Below, piece after piece: positions 1-9,500 of a stretch of 64,000 bases of DNA. Source of the stretch: Alteromonadaceae bacterium M269. GTDB lineage: Bacteria; Pseudomonadota; Gammaproteobacteria; Enterobacterales; Alteromonadaceae. Numbering within the stretch: the first letter of the stretch is position 1; every line of letters starts with the position of its first letter. The notes beneath the pieces were generated by a model. That model saw nothing but the letters and a program-made list of their open reading frames with translations, searched no databases and was not told the origin of the DNA. A program made the translations under genes and the position numbers. The DNA lies in assembly GCA_004353515.1 (NCBI GenBank), contig SMNZ01000004.1, positions 124,001 to 188,000 on the forward strand. The letters are read 5' to 3'.

Positions 1-138
1 GCTAAATTGCTCTGCATAAAGACCATAGGCGCATTTCTGAGGATTAAACTGCCCTATTGGTAATGCGCCTTCCAAGGCTTCGGTTTCGTGTTCATTATTA
101 AAGCCATGAAGATAGTTTAAGCTTTTCAAATCAATCAT
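1..138 (-). CDS. hmgA: Homogentisate 1,2-dioxygenase, N-terminal part (cut by window edge)
   Basis: Only the first 46 codons lie in the window; the gene runs off the left end. Reading the minus strand from the ATG at 138 gives [20 protein letters not shown], then a stretch containing [10 protein letters not shown] and YGLYAEQ. This is the characteristic N-terminus of homogentisate dioxygenase (YLxGFGNE and GALPxGQNSPQxCPYGLYAEQLS in the family). The enzyme is an iron(II) dioxygenase that opens the homogentisate ring to maleylacetoacetate in tyrosine, phenylalanine and 3-hydroxyphenylacetate catabolism. It follows a putative 3-hydroxyphenylacetate hydroxylase pair on the same strand, which would supply its substrate. 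The assignment is firm although the catalytic residues lie outside the window. Confidence 0.85.
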   Translation of the reverse strand, partial: MIDLKSLNYLHGFNNEHETEALEGALPIGQFNPQKCAYGLYAEQFS

Positions 139-157
139 CTGTTCGTCTCTTTTACGA

Positions 158-175
158 ATGTTTTTTGCAAAACAT
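158..175. promoter_or_regulatory. Short inverted repeat upstream of hmgA
   Basis: ATGTTTT and AAAACAT flank a 4-base spacer, 20 bases upstream of the hmgA start and downstream of the DUF2783 gene. It could be an operator or a weak hairpin. The flanking sequence is AT-rich, so chance is a real possibility. Confidence 0.25.
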
Positions 176-255
176 CAATTTTATATCCTAAATCATTTGA
201 AATGCATGAAAGCGCGGCGCCAACAAGCAGGCATTTTCAAGGATAACGGGTAAAT

Positions 256-447
256 CTATTCGACCTCTTTGGCGATACTCAATGCGTCTTGCAAAGTATC
301 AAAATCACCAATGTGATTGGCCAATAATAGAATTAAACGCGCATTAACACATTCACTTTGCTTGGGGTCAAGATCACGATGCAAATCAGTCAATGCAGCA
401 TAGAAACGATCGGGATCTGAAAAGTTCGGTAAAGTGTTTAATTTCAT
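256..447 (-). CDS. DUF2783 small protein, probable coupling component of an aromatic hydroxylase (MhaB-like)
   Basis: This is a 63-residue acidic protein with no signal or membrane segment. Its length and its pattern (LTDLHRDLDPKQSE, then LILLLANHIGD and a C-terminal DALSIAKE helix) fit the DUF2783 family, which is regularly encoded beside FAD aromatic hydroxylases. The start codon overlaps the stop of the upstream hydroxylase gene by four bases (ATGA), so the two are translationally coupled. In Pseudomonas putida a similarly small protein, MhaB, partners the flavoprotein MhaA in 3-hydroxyphenylacetate 6-hydroxylation. I infer the same role here because homogentisate dioxygenase follows. Family membership is fairly sure; the substrate is inferred from context. 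Confidence 0.75.
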   Translation of the reverse strand: MKLNTLPNFSDPDRFYAALTDLHRDLDPKQSECVNARLILLLANHIGDFDTLQDALSIAKEVE

Positions 448-2138
448 GACGATGTCTCCGTTGTATAGCCCATTGAATATCCCAGTGCTCGTTGTTGAGC
501 ATCGAGGACAACTTGTGTGGATAAATGTTTCCAGCGGCCTGCGATTACCTGATCAGGTCTAAATAAATAAGTGGTTCCATGTGACAAATCATAGCGTTCT
601 GATACAAGCCCTTTCACATCGATTAACTCTGTTCCTAAGCCTGAAAAACCATCAGGGAGTGCAGAATCACTGACGAGTAACAAAGCCACGCCATGCTCTG
701 CTTTGAGCTGCTTTAACGCTACCTTCATAATGTCGTCATCAAGGTTTTCGACTTTCACCATGAGAACAAAGTGATTCCCTAAATAATCAATTAACCAGGA
801 AGAATCAGCATCAAAAAGAACAGGGGCATCTTTAGGTACGGTACCCGCACTAAGTTCACTGTTAAATGAGTCGCTCTCTTTGGTATTTAGCGGCGACTCA
901 TCGTAGCGACAAGGCATAGAGAGTCTGCCGCTATTTACCAGCGAACGCGCAAAGGTGTGCTTTTTCGCTAATCGAAGTGTTTCATCTCTGAAAACACGGC
1001 TCATATCATTCTTAGGCGTAATGAAGTCAGTTGCTCGAGTCGAATTCAGGATATTTTCTTCAGCGCCGTGCTGACGTTCGATATTGTAAGTTTCCAGTAG
1101 TTGCTTGGGCGCATTGCCCTTTAATACGTGAGCGAGTTTCCAAACCAGATTTTCTGCCGATTGAATACACCCATTTGCTCCTCGGGCTCCAAAAGGTGAG
1201 ACCTGGTGCGCAGCATCCCCAACGAACAACACATTGTTGTGAATGAAGTTATCCATCTTTCGGCACTGGAAAGTGTATACACTGGCCCACTCCAAATCGA
1301 ATTCGACATCATCACCAAGCATAGCTTCAATTCTCGGACGGATAACGTGTTCTTGCTTTTCGTATTCAGGATCGGCATCCCAACCTAACTGTAAATCTAT
1401 TCGCCAAACGTTATCTGGCTGCTTATGCAATAGCGCTGACTGATCTTTATGAAAAGGCGGATCAAACCAGAACCAACGCTCAGTAGGAAACTCAGCTTTC
1501 ATCACAACATCGGCAATTAAAAATCGATCCTGAAATACCTGCCCTTTACTTTCCAACCCTAACATTGTTCTTATATTGCTATTCGAGCCGTCGGCCGCAA
1601 GCAAATAATCACAGGATATTTGATAGCTGCCATCAGGCGTTTCAACATCAATTAGCGTTGTATCAGATGTTGATTCAAAGGCTGTCACTTTTGTTTTCCA
1701 CCGCAAATCAATGCAATCAAACTCATTGACTCGATCCACTAAGTATTCTTCAAAGTAATACTGCTGAAGGTTTATAAAAGCAGGCAGTTGATGGTCAGAT
1801 TCTTCAAGCAAATTAAAGTCATAAACCAAATCATCTTTGAAAAAGACTTTGCCGTGTTTCCAAGTGACGCCCTTATCAACCATTCTTTCAGCACAGCCTA
1901 ACCGGTGCATGATCTCAAGTGTTCGTTTAGCAAAACATATAGCCCGAGAACCAACGCTCACAGTGTTGTTATCATCTAACACGACTGTCTGAATACCCTG
2001 TAAGGCAAGATCAATCGCTAACGCTAGCCCACCTGGTCCTGCACCAACAATCACAACAGAATGATGAACAGGTTCGTTACTGACTAAATCTGGACTAGGG
2101 ATATAAGGGTACACAGGATTTGTATAGGTACTTTGCAT
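444..2138 (-). CDS. FAD-dependent aromatic hydroxylase (MhaA-like, putative 3-hydroxyphenylacetate 6-hydroxylase)
   Basis: This is a 564-residue group A flavin monooxygenase of the MhpA/PheA type. The sequence shows the N-terminal dinucleotide motif VIVGAGPGG (about residue 30), the DG motif LLAADGSNSNIR (about 183), the GD motif VLFVGDAAHQVSPFGARG (about 307) and a C-terminal thioredoxin-like region typical of these enzymes. I prefer the ATG at 2138, ten codons inside the longest frame, because GAGG lies about 10 bases before it and the extra residues are unlike the family. It is coupled to the DUF2783 gene by a four-base overlap and followed by hmgA. Conversion of 3-hydroxyphenylacetate to homogentisate is therefore the likely reaction, but the substrate cannot be read from the sequence. 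Confidence 0.8.
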   Translation of the reverse strand: MQSTYTNPVYPYIPSPDLVSNEPVHHSVVIVGAGPGGLALAIDLALQGIQTVVLDDNNTVSVGSRAICFAKRTLEIMHRLGCAERMVDKGVTWKHGKVFFKDDLVYDFNLLEESDHQLPAFINLQQYYFEEYLVDRVNEFDCIDLRWKTKVTAFESTSDTTLIDVETPDGSYQISCDYLLAADGSNSNIRTMLGLESKGQVFQDRFLIADVVMKAEFPTERWFWFDPPFHKDQSALLHKQPDNVWRIDLQLGWDADPEYEKQEHVIRPRIEAMLGDDVEFDLEWASVYTFQCRKMDNFIHNNVLFVGDAAHQVSPFGARGANGCIQSAENLVWKLAHVLKGNAPKQLLETYNIERQHGAEENILNSTRATDFITPKNDMSRVFRDETLRLAKKHTFARSLVNSGRLSMPCRYDESPLNTKESDSFNSELSAGTVPKDAPVLFDADSSWLIDYLGNHFVLMVKVENLDDDIMKVALKQLKAEHGVALLLVSDSALPDGFSGLGTELIDVKGLVSERYDLSHGTTYLFRPDQVIAGRWKHLSTQVVLDAQQRALGYSMGYTTETSS

Positions 2139-2171
2139 CGCCGAGAGCCTCAAAACAAACAACAATTAATC

Positions 2172-2266
2172 TCACTTGAGAACAATATATCGATAAAAAA
2201 TGGCTTTATCTACTATTTTCTTTATTTTTTTATTTTAAAAACTCAAAATATAGTTTCACTTGAGAA
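2172..2266. promoter_or_regulatory. Two copies of an operator candidate between divergent catabolic genes
   Basis: TCACTTGAGAA occurs at 2172-2182 and again at 2256-2266, in the same orientation and 84 bases apart, which is eight helical turns. The first copy sits in a perfect inverted repeat TCTCA-CT-TGAGA; the second has one mismatch (TTTCA-CT-TGAGA). They lie in the only intergenic space between the hydroxylase operon and the MBL gene, and a MarR-type regulator is encoded just beyond. MarR proteins bind short palindromes, so this pair is the best candidate for its operator. Binding is inferred. Confidence 0.45.
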
Positions 2267-2363
2267 TTTAACTATGTTAGCTTTATTCGACAGTATGGCG
2301 CTTGACGGTAGACATTTTTAACCCCTGAGTGCTGAAATATTTATATAAAAGAGGTCATGTCAC

Positions 2364-3326
2364 ATGTCTAAGAAGCCATTCGCATCATCCGCAGACTTGG
2401 GTGAAAAAACTGAAACACTAGAAGTTCTCGCTGACGGCGTTTACGCACTTACTGCCGAAGGTGACCCAAACGTTGGGGCCATAGAAGCGGAAGACTTTAT
2501 CATTGCATTTGAAGCAAGAGCAACGCCTAAGGCAGCAAACGATTGGCTTGATATGCTTCGTGAACATACAAATAAGCCGGTTAAATACTTGGTGTTATCT
2601 CATTATCACGCTGTGCGTGTTTTAGGCGCTCAAGCTTATAATGCGGAATCTATTATCGCTCATGAGAAAACTAAGTTCTTGATCGAAGAGCGCGGCATGC
2701 AAGATTGGGCTAGCGAATTCGGGAGAATGCCAAGACTCTTCCGAGAGCCAGATGGTATCCCCGGCTTAACTCATCCCGATATTGTATTTAACGATAGGGT
2801 TGAGATTCCACTCGGGGGAGATCGTGGAAACCTCGTACTGGAATATTGTGGTCGAGGCCATACGGCAGGCGATATTGTGGCTTGGCTACCTAAACATAAG
2901 ATCTTGTTTGCTGGCGATCTCGTAGAAGCAGCCGCGGCGCTCTATACAGGAGATGCTTTCCATTTTGATTGGGCATCAAAAACCTTAGATAAGGTGAAGA
3001 CCTACGGTGCTGAAACTCTTATTGGTGGTCGAGGTGCTGTTGCTCATGGCAAAGAAAATGTTGAAGCGGCTATTGAACAAACTCGTGGATTCTTAAATGG
3101 CATGATTGAGAAAGTCGGTGAAGTTCATCGTGCTGGCGGAACGCTCAAACAAGCATTCCAGGAAACACATACCTTGCTCGCTCCTAAATTTGGCATGTGG
3201 CCGATTTTCGAGCACTGCCTACCTTTCGATGTTCAGAGACTGTGGGATGAGTTTGAAGGCATTGACTGGCCAAGAATTTGGACAGACGAGCGAGATCAAG
3301 AAGTTTGGGATAAGCTTCAAGACTAA
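2364..3326 (+). CDS. MBL-fold metallo-hydrolase of the homogentisate cluster
   Basis: This is a 320-residue metallo-beta-lactamase-fold protein without signal peptide. The metal motif is altered: LVLSHYHAVRVLG at about residues 77-89 keeps HxH but replaces the following Asp-His of HxHxDH with Val-Arg. Later ligands look present (GRGHTAGDIVAW near 163, LFAGDLVE near 181), while the final His motif reads GAVAHGK. It is divergent from the hydroxylase operon and followed by the MarR gene. Relatives are annotated only as MBL-fold proteins in aromatic-catabolism clusters, and a hydrolase role on a ring-cleavage or CoA intermediate is conjecture. Active metal occupancy may differ from classic family members. 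Confidence 0.8.
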   Translation: MSKKPFASSADLGEKTETLEVLADGVYALTAEGDPNVGAIEAEDFIIAFEARATPKAANDWLDMLREHTNKPVKYLVLSHYHAVRVLGAQAYNAESIIAHEKTKFLIEERGMQDWASEFGRMPRLFREPDGIPGLTHPDIVFNDRVEIPLGGDRGNLVLEYCGRGHTAGDIVAWLPKHKILFAGDLVEAAAALYTGDAFHFDWASKTLDKVKTYGAETLIGGRGAVAHGKENVEAAIEQTRGFLNGMIEKVGEVHRAGGTLKQAFQETHTLLAPKFGMWPIFEHCLPFDVQRLWDEFEGIDWPRIWTDERDQEVWDKLQD

Positions 3327-3336
3327 TACGTTATCC

Positions 3337-3366
3337 AGGCTATTGTGCTAAAGCGTGCAATAGCCT
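3337..3366 (+). terminator. Stem-loop after the MBL gene
   Basis: AGGCTATTG and CAATAGCCT form a perfect 9-bp stem with a 12-base loop, 11 bases past the MBL stop codon. No clear U-run follows, so it may be a weak or factor-assisted terminator, or only an mRNA-stabilising hairpin between the MBL and MarR genes. Confidence 0.45.
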
Positions 3367-3435
3367 CTGATTTCCCTGTCATACCTTTTGTCTTTATAAT
3401 GAACTCAATCCATATCCTTCAATTCTTCGGTATTT

Positions 3436-3903
3436 ATGTCAGACAACAATTCTCCGGCGATGATGCTTAACTCTTTTATCCCTTATCGAATGGTGAATTT
3501 GGCGACTAGCATCAGTAATGCTTGCTCAAAGATTTATAAAGATGAGTTTGATATTACCATTCCTGAGTGGCGGATATTGGCGAGATTAGCTGAGCACGAT
3601 AAATTAAACGCCAAAGATATTGGAAGAGTCACGTTCATGGATAAGTCTAAAGTGTCTCGTGCAGTAAAGACATTAGACGATAAAGGCTATTTGCTAAAAG
3701 AAAAGAACGAAGCTGACAACAGAGCTAGTTACCTTTCTCTCACCACTGAAGGCCGCGACCTATACAATCAAATTGCTCCTAAAGCTCTAGAATGGGAGAA
3801 GGATTTAATCAGTATCTTAGATGCTAGCGAATACCGTGATCTAATGCGGATTTTGGAAAAACTTGATCATCAAGTGAATGTTATCGAAGAAAACGACAGC
3901 TAA
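3436..3903 (+). CDS. MarR family transcriptional regulator
   Basis: This is a 155-residue winged-helix regulator. The region from ITIPEWRILARLAEHDKL through the recognition helix (MDKSKVSRAVKTLDDKGYL) and the wing (EADNRASYLSLTTEG) is the standard MarR pattern. It lies 109 bases after the MBL gene on the same strand and faces the AraC gene tail-to-tail, the two stops overlapping by four bases. Position suggests that it represses the homogentisate/hydroxylase genes, most likely from the TCACTTGAGAA palindromes at 2172-2266, and is released by an aromatic acid or CoA ester. The ligand is unknown. Confidence 0.88.
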   Translation: MSDNNSPAMMLNSFIPYRMVNLATSISNACSKIYKDEFDITIPEWRILARLAEHDKLNAKDIGRVTFMDKSKVSRAVKTLDDKGYLLKEKNEADNRASYLSLTTEGRDLYNQIAPKALEWEKDLISILDASEYRDLMRILEKLDHQVNVIEENDS

Positions 3904-4982
3904 GAAGCAATAACCTTACTTTTCCTGTAATCACTTGGCGTTTGTTTCACTTGTTTATTAAAAGCGTTATAGAAAGCTGATTTCGAATTAAAACCCGAAT
4001 CCATTGCAATATCGATGATCGATCTCCCTGGGTATTTGACTAGCAATTCCATTGAAGCTTCTACTCGAAATTCATTAATATAATCATAAAAGCAAACGCC
4101 CCCAAAGCAATTAATAGCCGCAGAAACATCATTATTTGAAAAGCCAACGGCATCGGATAAATCACTCAAGGTCAGCCCATTTTTGAGAAAGAGCCTTTGC
4201 TCAATCAGCATAGACCTAACAGAATCAAATACAGGCTCCAATGAAGTGTCGTGCGTTTGTTCAGGCACTTCCTCAACGGCTTCTTGCGTAATGGCAATTT
4301 GATTTGCACTGTCTGGCCACATCAACAATAAAGCAGCAACAGCGCATATGACGTAATGAATGTTTATAAAATCAGTGTCGGTGCGGAATATCCATTGGTA
4401 AGCAGCATCTACGAAGACATAGAGTGCGAGAAACAACATGAAGAATATCCAAGCTCTTGCCCAACTCAAATTGTGTTGACTCAGATTTGAAAAGAGCGCC
4501 CTACTTCCGCCTACATATTGCTTAAGTTCATTCAAGGACATAGCGACATAGCCCAGTAAAGTCGCGAGATAGAGAAGAATAAATACCGGCTCCAGTATTT
4601 CATCCGCTTGACTCTTGGCTAAAAAGCTATACAAAAGTGCAGCCAATAGCGACATAACCACTAAGGGCAAGAAATGCTTTAAGTTATCAAGTAAGGTGTT
4701 CCTGCTCACCATATTTGCAATATAGAGATAGGTTAAGGGCCCGAAAAGTAATTCACTTAAGAGTAAAATATTATCGTGAAATTCCGAATCGGTGTATCCG
4801 AACGCACCTGCATCTAAAAACTCATCGACTTCGGTCCAAAAGAATAAGCCGAAAAGCAACGCAAGAAACTTATTTGCCGTTGCTGTTTGAGCATCTCTTG
4901 GCAGCAATAATAAGCGCACTGCTAAAATCAAATAGCAGAGCGCACCAACAATATAAGGGATAGAAGACAGTTCTACCTGCAT
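3900..4982 (-). CDS. Membrane-anchored AraC family transcriptional regulator
   Basis: This is a 360-residue protein with about seven hydrophobic segments in its first 215 residues and an AraC-type double helix-turn-helix at the C-terminus. The DNA-binding part shows LSDLSDAVGFSNNDVSAAIN and IDIAMDSGFNSKSAFYNAFN followed by the usual TPSDYR. The family senses a signal with its membrane domain and binds DNA from the inner membrane face. It lies 20 bases downstream of a CPBP protease gene on the same strand, suggesting one transcript and possibly a protease-regulator pair. The stop codon overlaps that of the MarR gene. Target genes cannot be inferred. Confidence 0.85.
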   Translation of the reverse strand: MQVELSSIPYIVGALCYLILAVRLLLLPRDAQTATANKFLALLFGLFFWTEVDEFLDAGAFGYTDSEFHDNILLLSELLFGPLTYLYIANMVSRNTLLDNLKHFLPLVVMSLLAALLYSFLAKSQADEILEPVFILLYLATLLGYVAMSLNELKQYVGGSRALFSNLSQHNLSWARAWIFFMLFLALYVFVDAAYQWIFRTDTDFINIHYVICAVAALLLMWPDSANQIAITQEAVEEVPEQTHDTSLEPVFDSVRSMLIEQRLFLKNGLTLSDLSDAVGFSNNDVSAAINCFGGVCFYDYINEFRVEASMELLVKYPGRSIIDIAMDSGFNSKSAFYNAFNKQVKQTPSDYRKSKVIAS

Positions 4983-5002
4983 GGGACGTCAAATTTTCAC
5001 TA

Positions 5003-5788
5003 TTACGCTGTACCGCTTTCTAACATGTAGGAAGACTCGATCTTGGTTTGTTGCTTTTTATTTAACAGGATCATCCCATAAATGAGAAGAGGTAAACAAA
5101 TAACGATAGCTGGCAACGTATCCATAAATGTCTTTGCGTCAGCAGCGCCCGGAGATTTTGTCAAAAATGACACGAAGTCTATAGCAAAGTGAATCAGGAT
5201 TAATGGAAACAATGAACGAGTTTGCAGATAAACCGCTGCAAAGCCAACACCAATAAAAGTCGCGTATACAACCTGCCCTGTTATTGCTCCAACACTATCG
5301 GGGTGTTCAATAACATTAGCAAAGTGAGCAATGCCAAAAAGCACCGAAGAAATTAAAGCCGATTTCAGTAGGTAGCGCGTTTCACCTTTCTTTTGGTAGT
5401 AGTCTATCAATAAGGCTAACACCATTCCTCTGCATAGCAGTTCTTCTAAAAACCCCGTTGCTAAACGCGATGAAAAACCGAGATACAAATTAAGTTCGGT
5501 ATGAGGATATAAATCGCCAATATTTACCGCGATATAAGCCGCAGGTAGTATAAACAGGTAGCCTCGCGTTATGCCCCTCATACTGAACCACTCGATTCTC
5601 GACCACAGCTTCCATAAGCTGATAACAACCAGAACATATACTAAGCCGGTTAGGTTCTCTCCCAACTTATGCATCACAACGTTGTCGCTCAGCAGACTTG
5701 TTATATAGCTACCGATTCTCTGAGTAACGACTGCTCCAATATACAAAAAGCAAATAGTCATAAAAGGGTTTTTATCATTTTTATCCAT
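5003..5788 (-). CDS. CPBP family intramembrane glutamic endopeptidase
   Basis: This is a 261-residue polytopic membrane protein with the three CPBP (Rce1-like) motifs: EELLCRG at about 115-121 (EExxxR), FGIAHFANV near 151-159 (FxxxH), and HFAIDFV near 200 (HxxxD/N). These supply the glutamate/histidine active site of Abi-type intramembrane proteases. Its gene precedes the membrane-bound AraC regulator by 20 bases, so cleavage or control of that regulator is an attractive but unproved idea. The substrate is unknown. Confidence 0.85.
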   Translation of the reverse strand: MDKNDKNPFMTICFLYIGAVVTQRIGSYITSLLSDNVVMHKLGENLTGLVYVLVVISLWKLWSRIEWFSMRGITRGYLFILPAAYIAVNIGDLYPHTELNLYLGFSSRLATGFLEELLCRGMVLALLIDYYQKKGETRYLLKSALISSVLFGIAHFANVIEHPDSVGAITGQVVYATFIGVGFAAVYLQTRSLFPLILIHFAIDFVSFLTKSPGAADAKTFMDTLPAIVICLPLLIYGMILLNKKQQTKIESSYMLESGTA

Positions 5789-6007
5789 ACCAATATCCTA
5801 ATAACGAGTGGTAGATAAACTATGATGACTTGTCTTAAAACAATCGTCTTTCTGCTTAAAACACTTGTCCATCTAATCAAAAAGACAGCTTAAAAAATAT
5901 AGAAAATGAAGTATTATCCTTAATTTACAGACGCTTACACCTCTCAATTTTCCTCTATTACAAAATAAGGTTTGTGTTGGATTTTTCGAGCTTTTATTAC
6001 CCCCCAT

Positions 6008-6042
6008 ACAAAAAAAGCACCGCAAGATAACCTTACGATGCT
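6008..6042 (-). terminator. Rho-independent terminator after the GlyGly-CTERM gene
   Basis: On the minus strand AGCATCGTAAG pairs with CTTGCGGTGCT (11 bp including three G-U pairs) around a 5-base loop and is followed by seven T. It lies 24 bases beyond the stop of the FG-GAP pseudogene. The rest of 5789-6066 is AT-rich upstream sequence of the CPBP gene with nothing else I can support. Confidence 0.85.
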
Positions 6043-6066
6043 TTCCCCAATTAAAAATAAGTGTTA

Positions 6067-9000
6067 TTAGTTTTGCTTACGCAAACGTTCCTTTCGTCTG
6101 AAGCCTAGAGCCGCTAATAACAAGAGTGATAAGTAAGAAGCGCTACCACCACCCGATGATGAATTGTCAGTTGTTGGTGGCGTAGCTACCACAGGTGCTG
6201 CCGCAACAGTGATTGAGAATGGAGGCAAGCTAGCGCTTTCACTGCCATCTGATACAGAAATAACGATACCTTCAACGGTACCTACGTCAGCAGCACCAGG
6301 AGTGCCGGCTAAAGTTCCAGTTTCTTCATCAAATACAGCCCAGTTTGGTCTATTTTCAATGCTGAATGTCAAACTATCGCCATCTGTATCAAGCACTTCT
6401 GGTGCAAAGCTAAACCCTTCACCTTCAACAACAGAAGTTGCAGGTGCTCCGGAGATAGTCGGAGCATCATTAACATTAGATACTGTAATCTCAACTGGAG
6501 CTTCGATATCAATACCGCCAAAGTTTGCTGTTACAGATAAGTTGTAAACATTGTCTTCGTCAGCATCTACAGGGTTCTCAAAATCAGAAGCGTCAACAAA
6601 ACTTAGGTTACCTTGCTCATCAATGGTGAATAAATCCGAGTCATCGCCATTAAGGGTATAAATCACTACTTCTTCAGTTTCCATCTCTACAGCAGGCACA
6701 GCACGAGTGACAACTGGGTCTTGTGATCCCTCTGCTACAGTGAAACTGAATGTTGGCGTGCTTTCAAACCAAGCAACTGTATTGTCACCAAAGCTCGCTG
6801 TTGCAATATCAATATCTCCATCGTTATCAATATCAGCTGGGAAGGCATCAATAGCAAAATCAGCATCTACAGCAACTTCATGTTCAGTGAAATTCTTATT
6901 GCCGTCATTTTCATACCAAGCAATAGTGTCATCGCCACTACTTGCTGAAACGACATCAAGGTCACCATCATTGTCGACGTCAATCGCACGAACTGACATC
7001 GCGCCTATAGCTTCATTAGTTATTAAACGGCGTTCGAAATTACTACTAACGGTATTCTCGAAAAGGGTAATTGAGTCGTCGAATTCGCTGGCGACAAGAA
7101 TATCTGAGTCGCCATCAGCATCGATATCAATAGCAAAAACAGATCGAGCTCCAGCAACATCAGTTGCAATATCACGACGAGTGAAGTTCTGGTTTCCATC
7201 ATTCTGGAACCAAGCAACTGTGTTATCTAAACGGCTTGCCGTTATGACATCGATATCTTCGTCACCATCAATATCAATAGCATAGACGGATTGCCCACCA
7301 ACTAACTCACGATCGATATTTCTAGAATTAGAAAACTGGCCAACACCATTATTTTCGTACCAATCCGCTGAGTTATCTGCGACAGACAAGACATCAGTAT
7401 CGCCATCAGCATCAATATCAATGGTGAACAAAGACTGTATATCGTTGATAAAACCAAAGTTATTTGTTTGCGTAAACCTTTCATTCCCATCATTGGTAAA
7501 CAAAGAAATACGATTACTGCCCTCAGCGACCGCTAATACATCAATATCATCGTCGCTATCTAAGTCAGTTGTTACAATTGCTCTAGCGTTAGCGAAATTA
7601 CTGCTAATTGTTTGCTGAGAAAAGCTTTCGCTTCCGTTATTTTGTAGCCAATTTAACGATGTGCTGTTTTCATTCGCGGTAATTAAATCAACAACACCAT
7701 TACCTCCTATATCCGTTGCAACAACCACACGAGGTTGATCAGCATCAGTGACGATATTATTACGACTAAACACAGGTGTCGCAGCTTGGAAAAGCGGTCC
7801 TTCCGTTGCATCATTTACCGTTATGCTAATTTCAGCATCTACACTTTGATCGCCTTCAGTAGCAGTTAAAACCACATCAAAAACATTATCAGTATTTGCA
7901 TCAAGCGGAGCTTCGAAATTGGGAGGAAGGTTAAACCCAATTATACCGTTTTCATCGACATTGAGAGTTTGAGCATCAGTACCGGAGAGTGTGTAAGTAA
8001 CATCACCCGCAGCAACCGTAGCTTCACCAGCAATTGATGAATTTTCGCCAACGACAAAATCAAAATGAAATGCATTTTCGAACAATCTTATTGCACGGGT
8101 ATTAGCATCAGGAGCAAAGAAGTCAATATCACCGTCGTTATCTGCATCAATAACAGCAAGATTCTGCGACACTCGTGCATCTTCGGTTTCTATATTTCTA
8201 AGTTGAAAGTTCTCGTTACCATTATTTTCAAACCAAACAATACCGTCAGTAGTATTTCGACCGGCTAATACATCACCATCACCATCACCATCCACATCGA
8301 CGACATCTACGGAAAGGAAATCACTACAGCAAGTTAAGCCTCCAACTTCCCTAAAAGAAAATAAAGCGGAACCGTTGTTTTCTAACCAAAATACTCACCC
8401 AGAGCTGTCCGCTCCAACAATATCAATGTCTCCGTCACCATCTAAATCGTCAATAGATGCATCGTTACGAATATTGGTGTTAGCATTAATGAAACGGCTT
8501 GTGAAGTTTTCACTGCCATCATTTTCCAACCAAGTGAAACGACTACTAAAACTACCAAACGAAATGATATCCATATCGTTGTCACCATCGATATCTGCCA
8601 CAGATATAAATTCAGAAGAATCAAAGTTTGCGCCAATATTATGGCGAGTAAAGGATTCGCTACCATTGTTTTCGAACCATATAATACCGTCATCTATGTT
8701 ACGACGATCTCCTCCGGTGACTATATCTAGATCGCCGTCACTATCGATATCAGCAGCAAAGATTGATCGTATCCGAGGAATATTCGTATCAATATTTCTT
8801 TGCGTGTAGTTTGCATCACCATCGTTCTCTAACCAGGCAATGGTCCCTGTGAAATTATCATTACCAACGATAAGATCCAGGTCGCCATCATCGTCCAAGT
8901 CAACAGAAAACATTGTATTAGGGTTGTCGATACCAAAATTGACAATATTTCGTGTAAAACTGCCATTCTCATTTTCAAGAAAAACTACGTTGTCATTAAA

Positions 9001-9204
9001 TCTTTCTATGGAGAAGACATCAACATCTCAATCAGCATCAACAGAAAGGATGCTACCTAAGCTATTAATATTAATAGCAATTTCAGTAGGGTCAAAACTA
9101 ACAGCTTCTGAGGGGAATCTTGGGGTACGTTCAGTTTGTGCATTGATAGCACTAGACACCGCGCACGCTAACGCAGCAAGGGATAATAATCCATATGCCT
9201 TCAT
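6067..9204 (-). pseudogene. FG-GAP/VCBS repeat surface protein with GlyGly-CTERM tail, interrupted by two in-frame TGA codons
   Basis: Read from the ATG at 9204, the gene encodes about 1,045 residues. It has a signal peptide (MKAYGLLSLAALACAV, cleaved near SAINA), many FG-GAP/VCBS-like repeats of the form DIDGDGDIDV...WFENDG, cadherin-like segments ([13 protein letters not shown]), an Ig-like putative domain, and a C-terminal GlyGly-CTERM signal (SSGGGSASY, hydrophobic stretch, [11 protein letters not shown]). The frame never shifts, but TGA stops occur at codon 59 (9028-9030) and codon 270 (8395-8397), each inside an otherwise normal repeat. TGA is used as a real stop elsewhere in this window, so the gene is probably inactivated, or the assembly has errors. 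GlyGly-CTERM proteins are normally processed by rhombosortase and exported by type II secretion; neither is encoded here. Confidence 0.82.
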
Positions 9205-9432
9205 TACTACTTTCCTTTATCCATGACGTTTTTACGTCTACTAAATTAAATTGTTCGCGGCGATACTATCACGCGTTCTTAATTTTGAAAACCAATCAAA
9301 GTCAACTTTATTTCGAAAAACTGTATTTGTGTTTCAAATTGAATAAATAAAGATAACCTAAAAATTTAATATTTATTGTATTGAATAAAAGTCAAAAAGT
9401 ATTTTTTAGTTATCCTTCAAGATATAAAAAAA

Positions 9433-9466
9433 GCCACTTTAAGATCTACTTAAAATGGCTTTTTTT
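9433..9466 (-). terminator. Rho-independent terminator after the SDR gene
   Basis: GCCATTTTAAG pairs with CTTAAAGTGGC (minus strand, 11 bp with one G-U pair, 5-base loop), followed by a run of T; the plus strand also ends in seven T. It sits between the SDR stop (9501) and the start of the FG-GAP gene (9204). The remaining 9205-9425 is AT-rich leader with no other feature that I can support. Confidence 0.85.
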
Positions 9467-9500
9467 ATACTAAATATGATTCATGAATAAAGCTCGATGA

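Noticed and set aside
6164-7285. Long plus-strand frames across the FG-GAP gene
   Set aside because: These are shadow frames of a repetitive GAT-rich coding strand, with Ser/Ile-rich translations and no ribosome sites.
6720-8900. CRISPR-like or tandem repeat array
   Set aside because: The periodicity is due to protein repeats with variable codons; there are no identical repeats with spacers.
8395-9030. Selenocysteine readthrough of the two TGA codons
   Set aside because: No SECIS-like hairpin was seen after either TGA, and FG-GAP surface repeats have no known selenocysteine. Nonsense mutation or assembly error is simpler.
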